Origin: Phialophora verrucosa
Taxonomy: Eukaryota > Ascomycota > Eurotiomycetes > Chaetothyriales > Herpotrichiellaceae
Assembly: GCA_002099365.1 (NCBI GenBank)
Contig: MSED01000014.1
Coordinates: 992,001 to 1,056,000, forward strand
Length of the DNA stretch: 64,000 bases
Direction of reading: 5' to 3'
Position 1 is the stretch's first letter. Each line of letters starts with the position of its first letter. Below the pieces are notes generated by a model. It was not told where the DNA came from. It worked only from the letters and a program-made list of their open reading frames with translations, and searched no databases. Position numbers and translations under genes: made by a program. Of this stretch, positions 1-10,766 are shown one piece after another.

Positions 1-310
1 CGCCTGGGCGCCGCTTGGACTTGCGTCATAGGGCTGCCTTGTTGTTTAGCAGTGGGCTTAGGCGCCGATACGTCAGCTAGGGCCCCGGAGCTCGGGACTG
101 GCTCGTGGCATTCTTTATCCGCCACCGCTAATGCAACATTCACAACGCAAAGGGCAATTTGTTCTCACTGTTCCTCCAGCGTCAATACCGCGTCAGTCGC
201 GTCTCTGACCACAGTTTCCTCGTCCAGACAAACCCCTGTCGCCGACGTCTGTCTGACACGTCAAGGACGCCTATGCCCTCATCGCCTTTGGTCCTCAATG
301 GAGGTCGAAT

Positions 311-2773
311 ATGAATGGCATGGACGACAACGAAGACGAGACTGATCTCTTCGACGACGATGGGTTTGACAGCCTCTCAGAGTCCGCTCTTCAAGAGCTC
401 GAACACAATGCTATACTATCCACTCAGGCCCAAGTCCAGAACCCAGGCCCTCAACCTCCACCGGTGCAGAGACCACCTCGTCCTGTACCGCAGGCAGGGA
501 CAGCAGCGGCACAAGCACTCCCCAATGCCCGTCCCCCCATTTCCAACCATGCCTTGCACAGATATCTGACGGAAGAAGATGATAGCTTCGAGCTAATAGG
601 AGACGAGGGTGTGCCTACTCCAGTCGAGGAATATGATTCATTCTCTTTTCGGCGAGCACAAACAAGCGAGGCTGCTCAGACAGAACAATACCAACCACAG
701 CGTCTCGGTCAGGCCCATAATGCCGTTCTTCATCGTCCCATCGTCAAGGAGAACTACCAACGCCGAGCAGGCTCGTTCCAACCTAATCAAGGCTATGAGA
801 CGATGCAAAAAAACCCAGCTAGGCCTGATGAGATTATGTTAGATGCACCTCTACAGCAAAGTAAACACGCTGTGCAGGAAGATGAACATGAAAACATCCA
901 GTATCGCCTCATGAAACTCCAGCAAGAACGGGATGAGCTCGCACAAGCTCTCCGAGCCGCCGACGATGCTGTCTCATTGCAGAAGGGCGAGATTTTCATC
1001 GTCCGAGCCAAGATGGAGGAGGAGAGCAAAGGCCATAGCCGACAGATGGCCGCCCTCAAGAAGTCTATGGAAGAGCAGTTAGCCAAGTATACGGCGCAGC
1101 TACATGCATTGACCGAGAAGAACAACAATCTGACAACTCAGTACAATTTCCTACAGCAAGAGCATAACCAAGAAATTCAGGAAAGCAAGACGTTGAGACA
1201 GCGCCTGAAGGACAAGCCCCGGGCGGAAAGGGAGGCGAGTCCTACCACAACGCCCAGGCGTGGAATGGCACGCTCGCTTCGAGACGGCTTCAACGATGAC
1301 GATATCATGCTCATATCGCCCTCCAAATCTGACCGGCGCTCCAAACCACCTACACCGACTGCGGCGAACAAGAGGAAACGAAAAGCTGCGGAGCCGAGTC
1401 CCATCAAGCCTCTGCCACTGCGACTGTCGACCCAGAATCAGGATGACATGCCACCCCCGCCTGTACAACGCGTGCAGACGGTCGAGGCCGTGGCCCCCAT
1501 CGCGCGAAAGGACAAACAGGCTGAACGGCATCTTAAATTCCTACAGTCAATCCTCAAATACAAGCTCAACGATACAAAGGAGCCACTGTTTGAAGCACTT
1601 GTCAAATTCACGTTCCCTTCGAGTTCGTCCAGGACATTTTCGGCGATGCTTCTGGAAAGCACTGCTCAGCTCACAGGCAGCCGTCTCCCCGGTGACGTCC
1701 TACAACTCTTCGTCGACCTGTGGTCCAGGTGCATGAAGGAGCAATACTACAAGCCAATCAGATTACTCCTCGAAGTAGTTAACCATATCATCGACCTCGA
1801 AATGTTCGTCCTTGACGCCGACATCATCACCTCTCTGAGCCCGGTCCTCCAGTCCTCTATCACCATCAACGCAAAGAACCGCTTCGAGCACTCACCCGTC
1901 TATCACGCCACATACGGCAAATTCCGACAAACACCACAGTCCATCTTAAATCGTGAAGTCAACGGAACAGAATGTCTAGAGCTCATGCTAACAATAGCGT
2001 ACACCGTATCCGACGACCCTGAACTACTCTCGTTGTTCTGGCGTCAGATGAATCCAGAATTCGTCCTAATGATGCTCAATGTCTGGCAGCCCATTTCAGA
2101 CATCACGCTCATGCTTCGTCTCCTCTCGACCAGCATCCTCCCCTCGACCTTCGGCAGCATTTGCAACGACAATCAACAAACACAAGTCGAGCACTGGACC
2201 CTTAGCCGCATATGCTACCTCCTGTGGGAAACTCCCCGCGTGGATGAAGGCCTTCCTCCCAACACAACCGCTCAACTCTGCCATCTCCGGCTGGAAGTCA
2301 TGAACTTGCTGACCAAGTTGGCGGTTAATTCCTTGCCACCACCCCATGATGATCCATCTCATCACGGCAGTCTCCTACTCGCCTCGGACGCGCACGCGAT
2401 CGGTCGTCTGGTGAGGAGCCTCTACGACGAAGTCTCGGCCATGTACACGCTCCACCCCACCACGCATCACCTGCATGCCGAGTTGATCAACAAAGGCGTT
2501 TCTCTTTTGTACCACGTCCTTCAGCTTCACGGCAGCTCCATCAATCTCCAAGAGAAATTGTCCGCGATCAACGGCGGCGTGCATAAACATCGCGTTGTGC
2601 TTACGCGGTTGGCCTTCTCGGAAGGGTTCGTTATCGATCGGCTTGTCAGTGATGAGACGGTGGCGATGGCGACGCAGATGCTAGAGGAAAGTGTCACGCC
2701 CGACGAAGCTGATGACCTGGTCGAGTGTTTTCCAGGGTTCAAAGGGCGGGGTTCTCCCGCCCGTGCTGACTGA
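311..2773 (+). CDS. uvsD: ATRIP/Rad26/UvsD-like DNA-damage checkpoint protein
   Basis: A single uninterrupted reading frame of 820 codons. The acidic N-terminus (DETDLFDDDGFDSL, about residues 8-21) resembles the RPA-binding tip of ATRIP proteins. It is followed by a low-complexity Gln/Pro stretch, a long coiled coil at about residues 195-305, a basic linker with KRKRK, and a helical C-terminal half. This order is that of fungal ATRIP (UvsD of Aspergillus, Rad26 of fission yeast), the partner of the ATR kinase that senses RPA-coated single-stranded DNA. The ATG at 311 is preferred because it begins directly before the acidic motif; an ATG at 298 is in another frame. The call rests on domain order and remembered family likeness. 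Kinase partnership is family knowledge, not visible here. Confidence 0.72.
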   Translation: MNGMDDNEDETDLFDDDGFDSLSESALQELEHNAILSTQAQVQNPGPQPPPVQRPPRPVPQAGTAAAQALPNARPPISNHALHRYLTEEDDSFELIGDEGVPTPVEEYDSFSFRRAQTSEAAQTEQYQPQRLGQAHNAVLHRPIVKENYQRRAGSFQPNQGYETMQKNPARPDEIMLDAPLQQSKHAVQEDEHENIQYRLMKLQQERDELAQALRAADDAVSLQKGEIFIVRAKMEEESKGHSRQMAALKKSMEEQLAKYTAQLHALTEKNNNLTTQYNFLQQEHNQEIQESKTLRQRLKDKPRAEREASPTTTPRRGMARSLRDGFNDDDIMLISPSKSDRRSKPPTPTAANKRKRKAAEPSPIKPLPLRLSTQNQDDMPPPPVQRVQTVEAVAPIARKDKQAERHLKFLQSILKYKLNDTKEPLFEALVKFTFPSSSSRTFSAMLLESTAQLTGSRLPGDVLQLFVDLWSRCMKEQYYKPIRLLLEVVNHIIDLEMFVLDADIITSLSPVLQSSITINAKNRFEHSPVYHATYGKFRQTPQSILNREVNGTECLELMLTIAYTVSDDPELLSLFWRQMNPEFVLMMLNVWQPISDITLMLRLLSTSILPSTFGSICNDNQQTQVEHWTLSRICYLLWETPRVDEGLPPNTTAQLCHLRLEVMNLLTKLAVNSLPPPHDDPSHHGSLLLASDAHAIGRLVRSLYDEVSAMYTLHPTTHHLHAELINKGVSLLYHVLQLHGSSINLQEKLSAINGGVHKHRVVLTRLAFSEGFVIDRLVSDETVAMATQMLEESVTPDEADDLVECFPGFKGRGSPARAD

Positions 2774-3335
2774 ATGAAATAGACTTGATTCTGATGGTTG
2801 CGCAGCGGCGGGGACAGTGGCAGGGGCAGGTGTATCTGGGGTTCATTTTACTTGGACATTATTCAAGCGACGCGTTCAGGTTTGCTTTGGGGTAATGGTC
2901 CGTGGGAAAGTGGTTTACGGCTCCCTACGACATGATAGTGAGAGCAATAGGAATGAAATGATACTGAGAAAAAAGAGACTAATGGGGAGAAATTAACCGT
3001 CGGAGTTGCGAGCAGGGAAGATACGGCAGCAGGATGGCGGAAGGGGTTTGCAATGACCCGAAGAATAACTTCCTCCTTCCACGCAGGAGCATCTGGTCAT
3101 ACTCGAGGTCATGTTAAATTCCAAGACCAGGTTGACATCCACTAGTTGAATCATTGTGAAGAGCTTGAAAGCCCTGCTAACTATGACATACACTATACAT
3201 TATATCCAAGTAAAGGGCCTTGCCGGCTACCCAAGCGGCTGTTGCCCATGATTAACATTAAACAGCCTTGAGCTGCGCAATCTTGTTCTCGTATCGCGTC
3301 CGCCATACCGTCATTAATCTGTTGGTCGTCCTCTT
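2774..3335. other. Convergent 3' intergenic region
   Basis: This gap lies between the stops of the ATRIP-like gene (+) and the Dlt1 gene (-). It should hold both 3' untranslated regions. The short frames in it have no protein-like features, and I see no RNA gene or repeat. Confidence 0.5.
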
Positions 3336-4832
3336 CTACCCAGGATCTCTTTGAGGGAGTTGGATACGGTAGGGCAAGCCATGTTGGCCATCTCCACGCC
3401 CGCTCTCGTCTGATCCCGCGAGTCTGAGAACACGACCATTATGCCTGCCATTTCGAGCTCGGCGTCTCAAACTCCCTGAGGAGTGTGACCTTTGTGCTTC
3501 CACATCATGATGCACCACTGAACCAGTGTCTGAATGTAAAGAGCCGGAGTCATTAGGATGTGAAGGCAGTCTCGATACAGCCGAGTACATCCTAGACGTC
3601 GAGGCTCGAAGTGGCGGCCGGGGTCTCGAGCGGGATCGTGGTGCTGTCGTCGGCGCACTTCGAAGTGACGGGGTATCAGCATCTCCTGTCTCATCGCCAT
3701 TGTGGTCGGCGGTACTTGCTTCCGAAGGTGCCTTGTGCACATGTTCTAATGATGATAGAGATGGAGCAGCAGAGTCTTCGGAGACACGCCGTGGAGGCGG
3801 TTTATGACGGCGAACAGAGCCCGAGGCAGAGTAAGTCGATGGAAGAGAGGCTGTCTCTGCATCCGTGTATCGAGACCGATGAGAGACTTTTCGTTCCACC
3901 AGGCTCGACGAATCGGACTGCGAGTGCGAATGCTGACTAGACCGATACTCCGTGTCGGATCCAAGATCGAGCAAATCAACTTCAGCAGGCGTCATGTTGC
4001 GCAGTAGTTCGGCGAACATGCGCATAAGAGCGCGGAAGTCCTCGTCGCTCAATGGCTCCGACGAGAAACGCGCTCTTTCATAAGCAGCCAGGAATGTCAC
4101 GGTGAGAGAATTGTCCGGGACCACGCCGATGCTGATCAGATATCGAAGATAAGCTCTCATCCCCATATTGTCGCTCCTAGCGATTTCTTCAATGACCCGC
4201 GGGTCGGGCATTGGACTTCCATCAGGGCCAGGTTCAACCAGCGGATCTACGGGAGCGAGGCTGACAGCCTTCGCTTCCACAAGATCAACCAATTCATCTA
4301 CAACGGTCGCGTACTCGAGACCGGGCAATTCCTTGGAAGCCGGCGACGACCACCCTGCATGTGCAATGTTCCCCCAGCTGGGTTCGATTGTCTGATCGGT
4401 ACTGGATTTTGTCTTCGTCAAGGCTAGCATTCTCATCCCAGCATTAACTGTATCGTGCTCGAGTCTCTTGCTCCGCGGCCTGACCTGAAAGGCAATCACG
4501 GCACTTCGCTCTAGACATTCTTGGATCAGTCGATGTACCCTCCGTCCCGGGAGATCTTCCTTCTCGATTGGCATAAACGTCTTCGGTATATCCTTAAGCA
4601 CCGATCGATTGGTGTATAATCTGGACGCATATATCAGGACAGCGAGGAGCGCGGTAAACACGTAGACACCGGCGATCAAGAAGATGTCGATCAGGCGATT
4701 TCGCTTGTAGGACTCGTAGATGGTGTCGGCAGGAGTGACAGCGCTGAAAATGATGAGGAGGATGAAAACGGCAGTGAACGAGGTGCTGTAGAAGATCCGG
4801 AAGATGATCTCTCGAGCTCGGCCCCCGGCCAT
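3336..4832 (-). CDS. DLT1: Dlt1-like membrane protein (defect at low temperature 1)
   Basis: An intronless 498-aa protein. Two hydrophobic segments sit at the N-terminus (about residues 13-36 and 47-70), separated by VTPADTIYESYKRNR. After them comes SRLYTNRSVLKDIPKTFMPI, a block typical of the fungal Dlt1 family. The middle (about 75-285) is conserved and helical, and the C-terminal 200 residues are Ser/Arg-rich and probably disordered, ending in an LPYRIQLP-like motif that also recurs in the family. In yeast, loss of DLT1 causes cold sensitivity; the biochemical role is unknown. The start codon at 4832 is an ATG seven codons before the first membrane-proximal segment. The gene is convergent with the ATRIP-like gene. 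Confidence 0.85.
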   Translation of the reverse strand: MAGGRAREIIFRIFYSTSFTAVFILLIIFSAVTPADTIYESYKRNRLIDIFLIAGVYVFTALLAVLIYASRLYTNRSVLKDIPKTFMPIEKEDLPGRRVHRLIQECLERSAVIAFQVRPRSKRLEHDTVNAGMRMLALTKTKSSTDQTIEPSWGNIAHAGWSSPASKELPGLEYATVVDELVDLVEAKAVSLAPVDPLVEPGPDGSPMPDPRVIEEIARSDNMGMRAYLRYLISIGVVPDNSLTVTFLAAYERARFSSEPLSDEDFRALMRMFAELLRNMTPAEVDLLDLGSDTEYRSSQHSHSQSDSSSLVERKVSHRSRYTDAETASLPSTYSASGSVRRHKPPPRRVSEDSAAPSLSSLEHVHKAPSEASTADHNGDETGDADTPSLRSAPTTAPRSRSRPRPPLRASTSRMYSAVSRLPSHPNDSGSLHSDTGSVVHHDVEAQRSHSSGSLRRRARNGRHNGRVLRLAGSDESGRGDGQHGLPYRIQLPQRDPG

Positions 4833-6018
4833 CTCTGCGGCGTCAGCAGGCGAGGTGTCTGCGACGTGGTCATGGTGATGTGGAGACCCTCATGTATACG
4901 TTGACTATCTCATGGCAGACTTAACATACGAGATAAAGTGTGTTGTGGCATAAGAAGGTCGTCAACAAAGGTGGCGCAACCGACTTGATATCTTGCGTGC
5001 TCGAGCTGGGATTCCGGCTATACATCGGCCTCACTCTGCCCTCAACTTCACCTCAGTCCGCTATAAACTCGCTTTATCAGCAATGAGGTTCCTCGATAGG
5101 CACAGTTCCGTCTTTTCTATCGGGTCTACCATCATCGCGTGAAGTAGCTACATGCTGGATAAGCACCGACATCTTCGTGCATCTTCCAGCGTGACAGGAC
5201 CAACTTTGGCACCAGACAGGATTCACATTTCCTCCAAAGCTCTACTGACGTTGACTCTCCTTCTCTTCAGGTCAACGAGACTATTTCCGCAGACACAGAG
5301 GTCGCAACAACCAGATTGACCGATATAGAGGCGAAGCTGCTACCAAGCCGCAGAACATCTCCATGCGCAGTTCGGCGTCATCTCTCGAAGTATCAAATAC
5401 CGAGGAAGAGATCACTGAAGAGTTTCAAACCCGTGTAAGCCACGGATGTCGGCTCATTTTTATTTTCAATGGTGTCCTTAAGCGCAGGTTCGATCGCCGT
5501 CGATTCCAACCTATCACGGCTTCCGTGGTTCGGGAGAGTATCTCAGATCACGGATGTACCATTGATGCAGCTCTGCGAGGACCTGACCTATTGGATTCTT
5601 CACGAGGATGACGCGGGATCTGGTCGAACAAAACGCACTCGCCGTCTCATACTGAACGCCAGAAGATACCCTGGGCGAAACCCCTATTCTCTAGGTCCAA
5701 CCTCGACTGCACCTCTTTGAAGATGCTTTCCCCATTAATCGAACCTCTCGCTCTGCTGTTCAAATAACGCGACTAGCCACGCCCTTTGTAACTCACTTCT
5801 CCACAACAGCCGGCAAAGCTGCACGCGGACGCATCGGGCAGCAGTTTTACTCCGTACTGTACTCGAGCTGACAAATCAAGGCAGGTAGCTTCAAGCCCCC
5901 ATTCGAGGGAACGAACTTTAAAACCGACACATGAACATCCGTATTGTCAAGTCGACCTGGAATTCGATTTCACGCTTGTGCTTAGAGACTGGACCACTTG
6001 TGAGGAACGCCTTCAATC
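4833..6018. other. Intergenic region with weak exon-like pieces
   Basis: No confident gene. At about 5240-5272 there is a good intron 3' end (CTGAC followed by TCTTCAG). It is followed by protein-like but conflicting frames to about 5440, a possible donor (CGT|GTAAGC, near 5435) and a possible acceptor (GCGCAG, near 5488). I could not join these into one frame with a credible start and stop. A decayed or unrecognised small gene on the + strand is possible. Confidence 0.3.
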
Positions 6019-6516
6019 ATGCCTCCTCTCAGTTTGTACGACACGGCAGTTCTGCCAATGATACGCGTTCTCAACATTGTCTCTAAACTCCTGAAGAAAG
6101 GAGAAAACTTCGCCGACACGAAGGGGCTACCACATTCTGAACTTCTCGCAGGCCGCATCGCGCCTGACATGAATGAACTAGCATTTCAGATCCAAACTCT
6201 GTCCAATACCGCCAAATTCCTTGCTGTTCGTGTGGGCGGCGTCGAGAATCAGCCGTGGGAGGACAACGAAAAGACTTTCGATGAGCTGCAGGCTCGTCTC
6301 GCCAAGACCGTCCAGTTCCTCGAGGCGGTGAAACGAGAGGACTTCGAGGGCAAGGAAGGCAATGAGGTCGTCATGAGGGACAGGAAATGGAACGCATTGG
6401 GCTATGTCAACGATTTTGCCTTGCCGAACTTCTACTTTCACGCCGTCACTGCGTACGATATTCTGAGGATGAAAGGTGTGGATGTTGGGAAGGCGGACTG
6501 GCTTGGCTGGAGATGA
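6019..6516 (+). CDS. DUF1993 family protein
   Basis: A single-exon 165-aa protein. It has the all-helical plan of DUF1993 proteins: an N-terminal block LYDTAVLPMIRVLNIVSKLL, a middle with APDMNELAFQIQTLSNTAKF, and a C-terminal segment with NFYFHAVTAYDILRMKGV. The length matches the family (about 165-170 aa). DUF1993 is related in fold to DinB-like four-helix bundles, but no enzyme activity is established. The start at 6019 is the first ATG and lies next to the conserved block. Nothing around it points to a pathway. Confidence 0.85.
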   Translation: MPPLSLYDTAVLPMIRVLNIVSKLLKKGENFADTKGLPHSELLAGRIAPDMNELAFQIQTLSNTAKFLAVRVGGVENQPWEDNEKTFDELQARLAKTVQFLEAVKREDFEGKEGNEVVMRDRKWNALGYVNDFALPNFYFHAVTAYDILRMKGVDVGKADWLGWR

Positions 6517-7299
6517 TATAGCCTTGGAATTGCCCAGGGTGTTATGTGCATCACGAAATCCGATCACATTGTTAGCAGCCGTGTTCTATGGACGGAACTG
6601 TTCGGCGAACCAGGACTAGTCGACTTCGTTAAGAAGGATGTCAGATAAGATTTGCGACCGTTTTCCAACTACTGCATCGACAAAATACAACCTTGGTCCT
6701 CCAATAATTTCTTGGTCGGTTTGGGTCATGGATTAATTGAAGGCGACAAAATACGCTGGAGGGCGGTCTCCATCATTATCTCCAGGACTTTGAATCGCTG
6801 CTCTACTGCCGAATTGCTCAATGCTAGGAACAAATAGAGATGCCATCTCAATCTGGAAACAGCGGCTACCCAAGACCACAAAGCTCTCTTCTCGGCTTGA
6901 GGAACGTATGGGTAGAATACGAGACTCGCCATCAATCGGTCGACGACCAAGATTTCTCAACGCTTTCGGCCGACGATCTGAGTCTGGTCGTCTACATCTC
7001 ATGGAGTCCCTGAAGACAACTGCTATTGACAACCGGTAAAAGTCGAGCTGAGAAACTCATAAGCACGCTGCCAGATTCGAGTTGAACATTGTGCCAGCCC
7101 AGCTATGGCTCTCCCTCTGGCTTCCAGCACATCGGTCTCCTGCCATACCACTTCTTCGACAAGGGTGGTGCAGTTGTTTCGTAGCCCGCGACTGCCGCCC
7201 CCGCCTGGATACTCATCACGACCAAAGCCCTTGCCAATGCGCACGCTCAAGCATGTTCTCATTATCGACAGCTGCGAATACTAGCCTCTGCCTCCAGCA
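6517..7299. other. Intergenic, no gene seen
   Basis: This stretch separates the DUF1993 gene from the 3' end of the dehydrogenase-like gene. Only short overlapping frames on both strands are present, with no recognisable motif, repeat or RNA gene. Confidence 0.4.
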
Positions 7300-8250
7300 T
7301 TACTCCGTCCTCGTCGAGCTGTCAGAGTCCTCACTGAGGTCAAAGTTCAGACTGCCCTTTCTGAGCACGATCCTACCGAAGCCCTCGTCGCCCTCATAGA
7401 GCTTTTCACCCTCGGAGGCCCCGTCATCACCATAATACTGGTCCCAACGTTCCATAATAGCTTCCATATTCAAGCGTGTTAAACTTCTCAACCAAACCTC
7501 CATGAAAGCATTATGACATGTGAAGACCTCGGCCTGCTCCATCTTGCCCACATGAAATACCTCGTATCTTTTGAAGACGGATCCGTACAACGAACGAATA
7601 CTCCTCGTCGACTCGTGGTCAATGCCCGCCACAAGCTTAGGGAGTGCATTACTCCCATCATCATCACCATCATCGTCAACACCGATGTCCAACGGGAGCT
7701 GCAGCAATAATATATCACAACATTAGCATTTCTCTTCCCTTGGGACCTCCACACCGATGGGGAGACACGAGGACCGCATTCTCGGGACCCGCGACCTGAA
7801 CTATTTACTCACCTGAGGTGCAACGCCAACTCGATGTCCTTCGGCATGGAACTCGCCGAAGAGCCTCCTGGTCTCGCCCACCTCGGGCACCACGCTCGCC
7901 ATGATGATGGTGGCGGGAGATTTTCTACCCTCGAGGGCTGCTCGGATGATACACTGCGTCCAGAGCATATCGGTCACCCAGACTTTGAAATCCCTCCCAG
8001 TGCGGCGACGCGAGCAGGAATCCGCAATGATAAAGTGTGTGGCCTTGGAGAGCTCGACCGGGTTTCTCGACCACCAAATATTCTCGACCGGGTCTAGAGA
8101 CCGATCCCAGCAGTAGTCGAAGCCGCAGACAGGGTGGACTTTCGCCATGCTCTTGGCGAGGGCGAGGCCGCCTGGCCCGAGTCCTATGACAGCCACTCGG
8201 ATGTTTTCTTTGGCTGGTCGCGTTGGGGATGCATAGTGGTTAACTGCCAT
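7300..8250 (-). CDS. UDP-sugar/GDP-mannose dehydrogenase-like protein, short form
   Basis: Two exons, 8250-7813 and 7698-7300, joined by a 114-bp intron (GTGAGT ... CTGCAG, phase 0), give about 277 aa. The N-terminus has a Rossmann nucleotide-binding motif (VAVIGLGPGGLALAKSMAKV, about residues 18-37). Exon 2 has PKLVAGIDHEST, matching the inter-domain region of UDP-glucose/UDP-GlcNAc 6-dehydrogenases. These enzymes are normally over 400 aa and end in a UDP-binding domain, which is missing here, and I see no clear catalytic cysteine. The protein may therefore be an NAD-binding relative with another role, or a truncated copy. The upstream frame continues to 8358 without an ATG, so 8250 is the likely start. 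Confidence 0.6.
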
Positions 8251-9808
8251 TGCGCGGTGTAAGGCTTGGTTTCGCGAGAGAAGGAGAGCGGTTTCGGTCC
8301 GAGATGGATGATAGATTTGGTTCGGGCTCCTGTAACCTGGTTGGAGTTCCGGTTCCAAGATATGTTGCCGGCGGAGGACATACTTATACTTATGCTATAC
8401 AGGTCTGTCCGTCCCTTAAATTCTCGATATGGAGTCGTGACAGCTGGACAGCCAGGACAGGCTGGTGACTGAAATACTAATACTCCACATCAAACAGCAC
8501 TAGCTACCTGGGTTGAGACTCGGTTCGTTATCTCCCAGTGACGGCGAACGATGGACGATATGTCAGTGTCGGAGCCTCATGATACAGTCCTCGTTTGTCG
8601 TTGCGGTTGCTGGTGCCATTGCCGCTGCGGTCCCTTCTCTCTACAAACAGCCTCGACACGTCGGAGAGAGGGTTGAAGAGTTCTTCGGGTGCCAGACTCA
8701 CTGACGGGAGTTTTCTTGCGCTCTGCTATGTTGACAGACTCCCCAGCACGCGTGAAATGCTTACCATTGACCGAGAGTGCTCAACCTCCAACTACGCTAT
8801 TGCTGTGTAGCGGTCAAGGGGTGGGGTTCATGTTTGTCGGGAATCGCCGTGAACAAGAAGATGTACTGCCACTCACCGACTCTGTACAGTAATAACAATC
8901 GCATCTGTGATCTCTCACTAGAAAGTGGACGAGATTCTATTCAAAAAATGTGCGTTCACTAGCCCTCTCTCGCTACGCGTTCATTTCTCTCTGCACGAGT
9001 GGCGATTAGAACATGTTCTAAAAGAAGGACGTCGGCTCAAACATTCGCTCCCACAGGCTGTGACCGCGCTCTTACCGATTCTTATTAGCGATTCTTGTCA
9101 CGCGCCGTGTGTTAGCCCAGCATTATCCAATGGTTAGGTAACACACGCTATATAAGATTCAAGTCCCTCTCTCAAGGCCACCTTCTACCGCGGACACGAC
9201 CAATTCACCCACAACCGGAAGAAACGTACTTCCTATTTCGAAAGGGTTATTAATAAACTCTCGGCAAGATGGGCCGATTCGATTCGACCGCTATCCCAAC
9301 TTGGCTCGCCTCGCCTCGCCTCCTGTGCTTGGCTTCCATAACATGTATTTCACCACCCAGGTGAGAAGGGACGGACACCGCGCCTGCCTGCCTGCGACTT
9401 AGGATCACGGACGCTGCGATGCCACGATGCCACGCTGGGAAAATGCTCGTCGCGCAACGAGCAAGTGCTTTGCTTGGCCTGCCACGCACTACGATGCGGC
9501 CGGGTCTTTAAAAGATCTGGGTTTTCCTTCCCCTTTCCGAAAAGTAGGAAAGCGAAGGGCGCACACTTAAGGTACTGTAATATCTGCCGTGGCTGTGGTG
9601 GCAGTTATTTTATCTCTTATCTAGGCGTCCGCAGAATCGCCCAGTTTGAACGTGAACGTGAATTTGAAGCGCGGCTCAAGGTCAATATCAATACTGAAAT
9701 CAAGCTGAACGAAACTCGCTCGCAAGTCTCAGTCCCAGCGTGAAGTCTCACGCACGATCAGAATCTATAATCTATCCTCTACCCACCTACATACGCAACA
9801 GACATAAC
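8251..9808. promoter_or_regulatory. Divergent intergenic region upstream of the dehydrogenase-like and cupin genes
   Basis: About 1.56 kb separates the starts of two divergent genes, so both promoters should lie here. I see no convincing gene, only short frames. There is a short GCCTC-rich direct repeat near 9307-9325 and a TATATAAG element near 9150. The part just before the cupin gene (9640-9740) contains GTGAACGTGAA-type repeats. Confidence 0.35.
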
Positions 9809-10420
9809 ATGTCGCCACCTACCCGAGACCGCACCATCCCCCCGGGGATCAAAGACCAAAAGCGCCGCGTCATCACCAACAAAAACACCGGCGAGACCAT
9901 CACCTGGACGACGTACGGCTACGAGAGCGACGGCAAAGAAGCGGCCGCCGAGCTGGTATGCAAACCCGGCGGCGGGCCCCCAATGCACTACCACACGACG
10001 TACGCGGAGCGGTTCGAGGCCCTCGACGGCGATCTCGGCGTGCTGCTAGGCAAGGACCCCGCCAAGCTGGCCACCCTGCGCCTCAAGCCGGGCGAGGGCG
10101 CCGATATCCCCATCGGGACGGTGCACCGGTTCTTCAACGACGGGGACGCCGACGTCACGTTCAGGGGCTACGTGCGGCCCGCGCACCCGGGCTTCGAACG
10201 CAGCTTGTATATCTTGTTCGGGCTGAATAACGACGGCTTGGCGGATCCGGCGACGGGGATGCCGCGCAGTTTGCTGCACACGGCCTTGATTGGCGAGATG
10301 AGCGATATGAAGTTCCCGGGCTTGCTGGGCGGGTTGATGAATTACGTGGGCAGCGCGTTGGCCGCGTATGCGAGGTGGACGGGCGTCGAGGAGGAGTTGT
10401 TGAAGAAGTATTGGGATTGA
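9809..10420 (+). CDS. Cupin-fold protein
   Basis: A 203-aa intronless protein. The first cupin motif is visible as PPMHYHTTYAERFEAL (HxH followed by Glu) and the second as IPIGTVHRFFNDGDADVTF, so a single cupin barrel with a metal site is likely. The C-terminal part (FPGLLGGLMNYVGSALAAYARWTG) is more hydrophobic and could be a membrane-proximal helix. The frame is open 23 codons upstream of the ATG at 9809, but the family motif begins soon after 9809, so that start is chosen. Composition is strikingly GC-rich at third positions compared with the flanks. The substrate cannot be told. It is convergent with the flavin monooxygenase gene. Confidence 0.82.
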   Translation: MSPPTRDRTIPPGIKDQKRRVITNKNTGETITWTTYGYESDGKEAAAELVCKPGGGPPMHYHTTYAERFEALDGDLGVLLGKDPAKLATLRLKPGEGADIPIGTVHRFFNDGDADVTFRGYVRPAHPGFERSLYILFGLNNDGLADPATGMPRSLLHTALIGEMSDMKFPGLLGGLMNYVGSALAAYARWTGVEEELLKKYWD

Positions 10421-10766
10421 GTTATTTGGACTATTTCCTCACAATGAGCGTGGTGTTACGGGGTGTATGGGATTACAGAGAGAGGCTTCACGGCGTTTTT
10501 ATGACCATGGACGCACCCCGGGCTTGTGAAATTTCGTGAGCTATTGGGCATTGACAGGAAACGTACTGGTAGATTTTGATTCAAGTTTTGTGTAAACTCT
10601 ATCTCAAAGGTCAACGGATGTACTTTTGACGCCTTTCCTTATGGGACGCTGCCAACATGATCTTCCGTCAGCCCTTTGTGTACAGGACTTCCACCTCGGC
10701 GCACAAATGCTGCTTCGGACGCAGCAGAATGCCAAGGTTTGCGACTTTCCTATCCGTCGAATACTT

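Noticed and set aside
9095..9180. Possible tRNA (A-box-like and TTCAAGTCC elements)
   Set aside because: The flanking bases do not pair into acceptor and T stems, so no cloverleaf forms.
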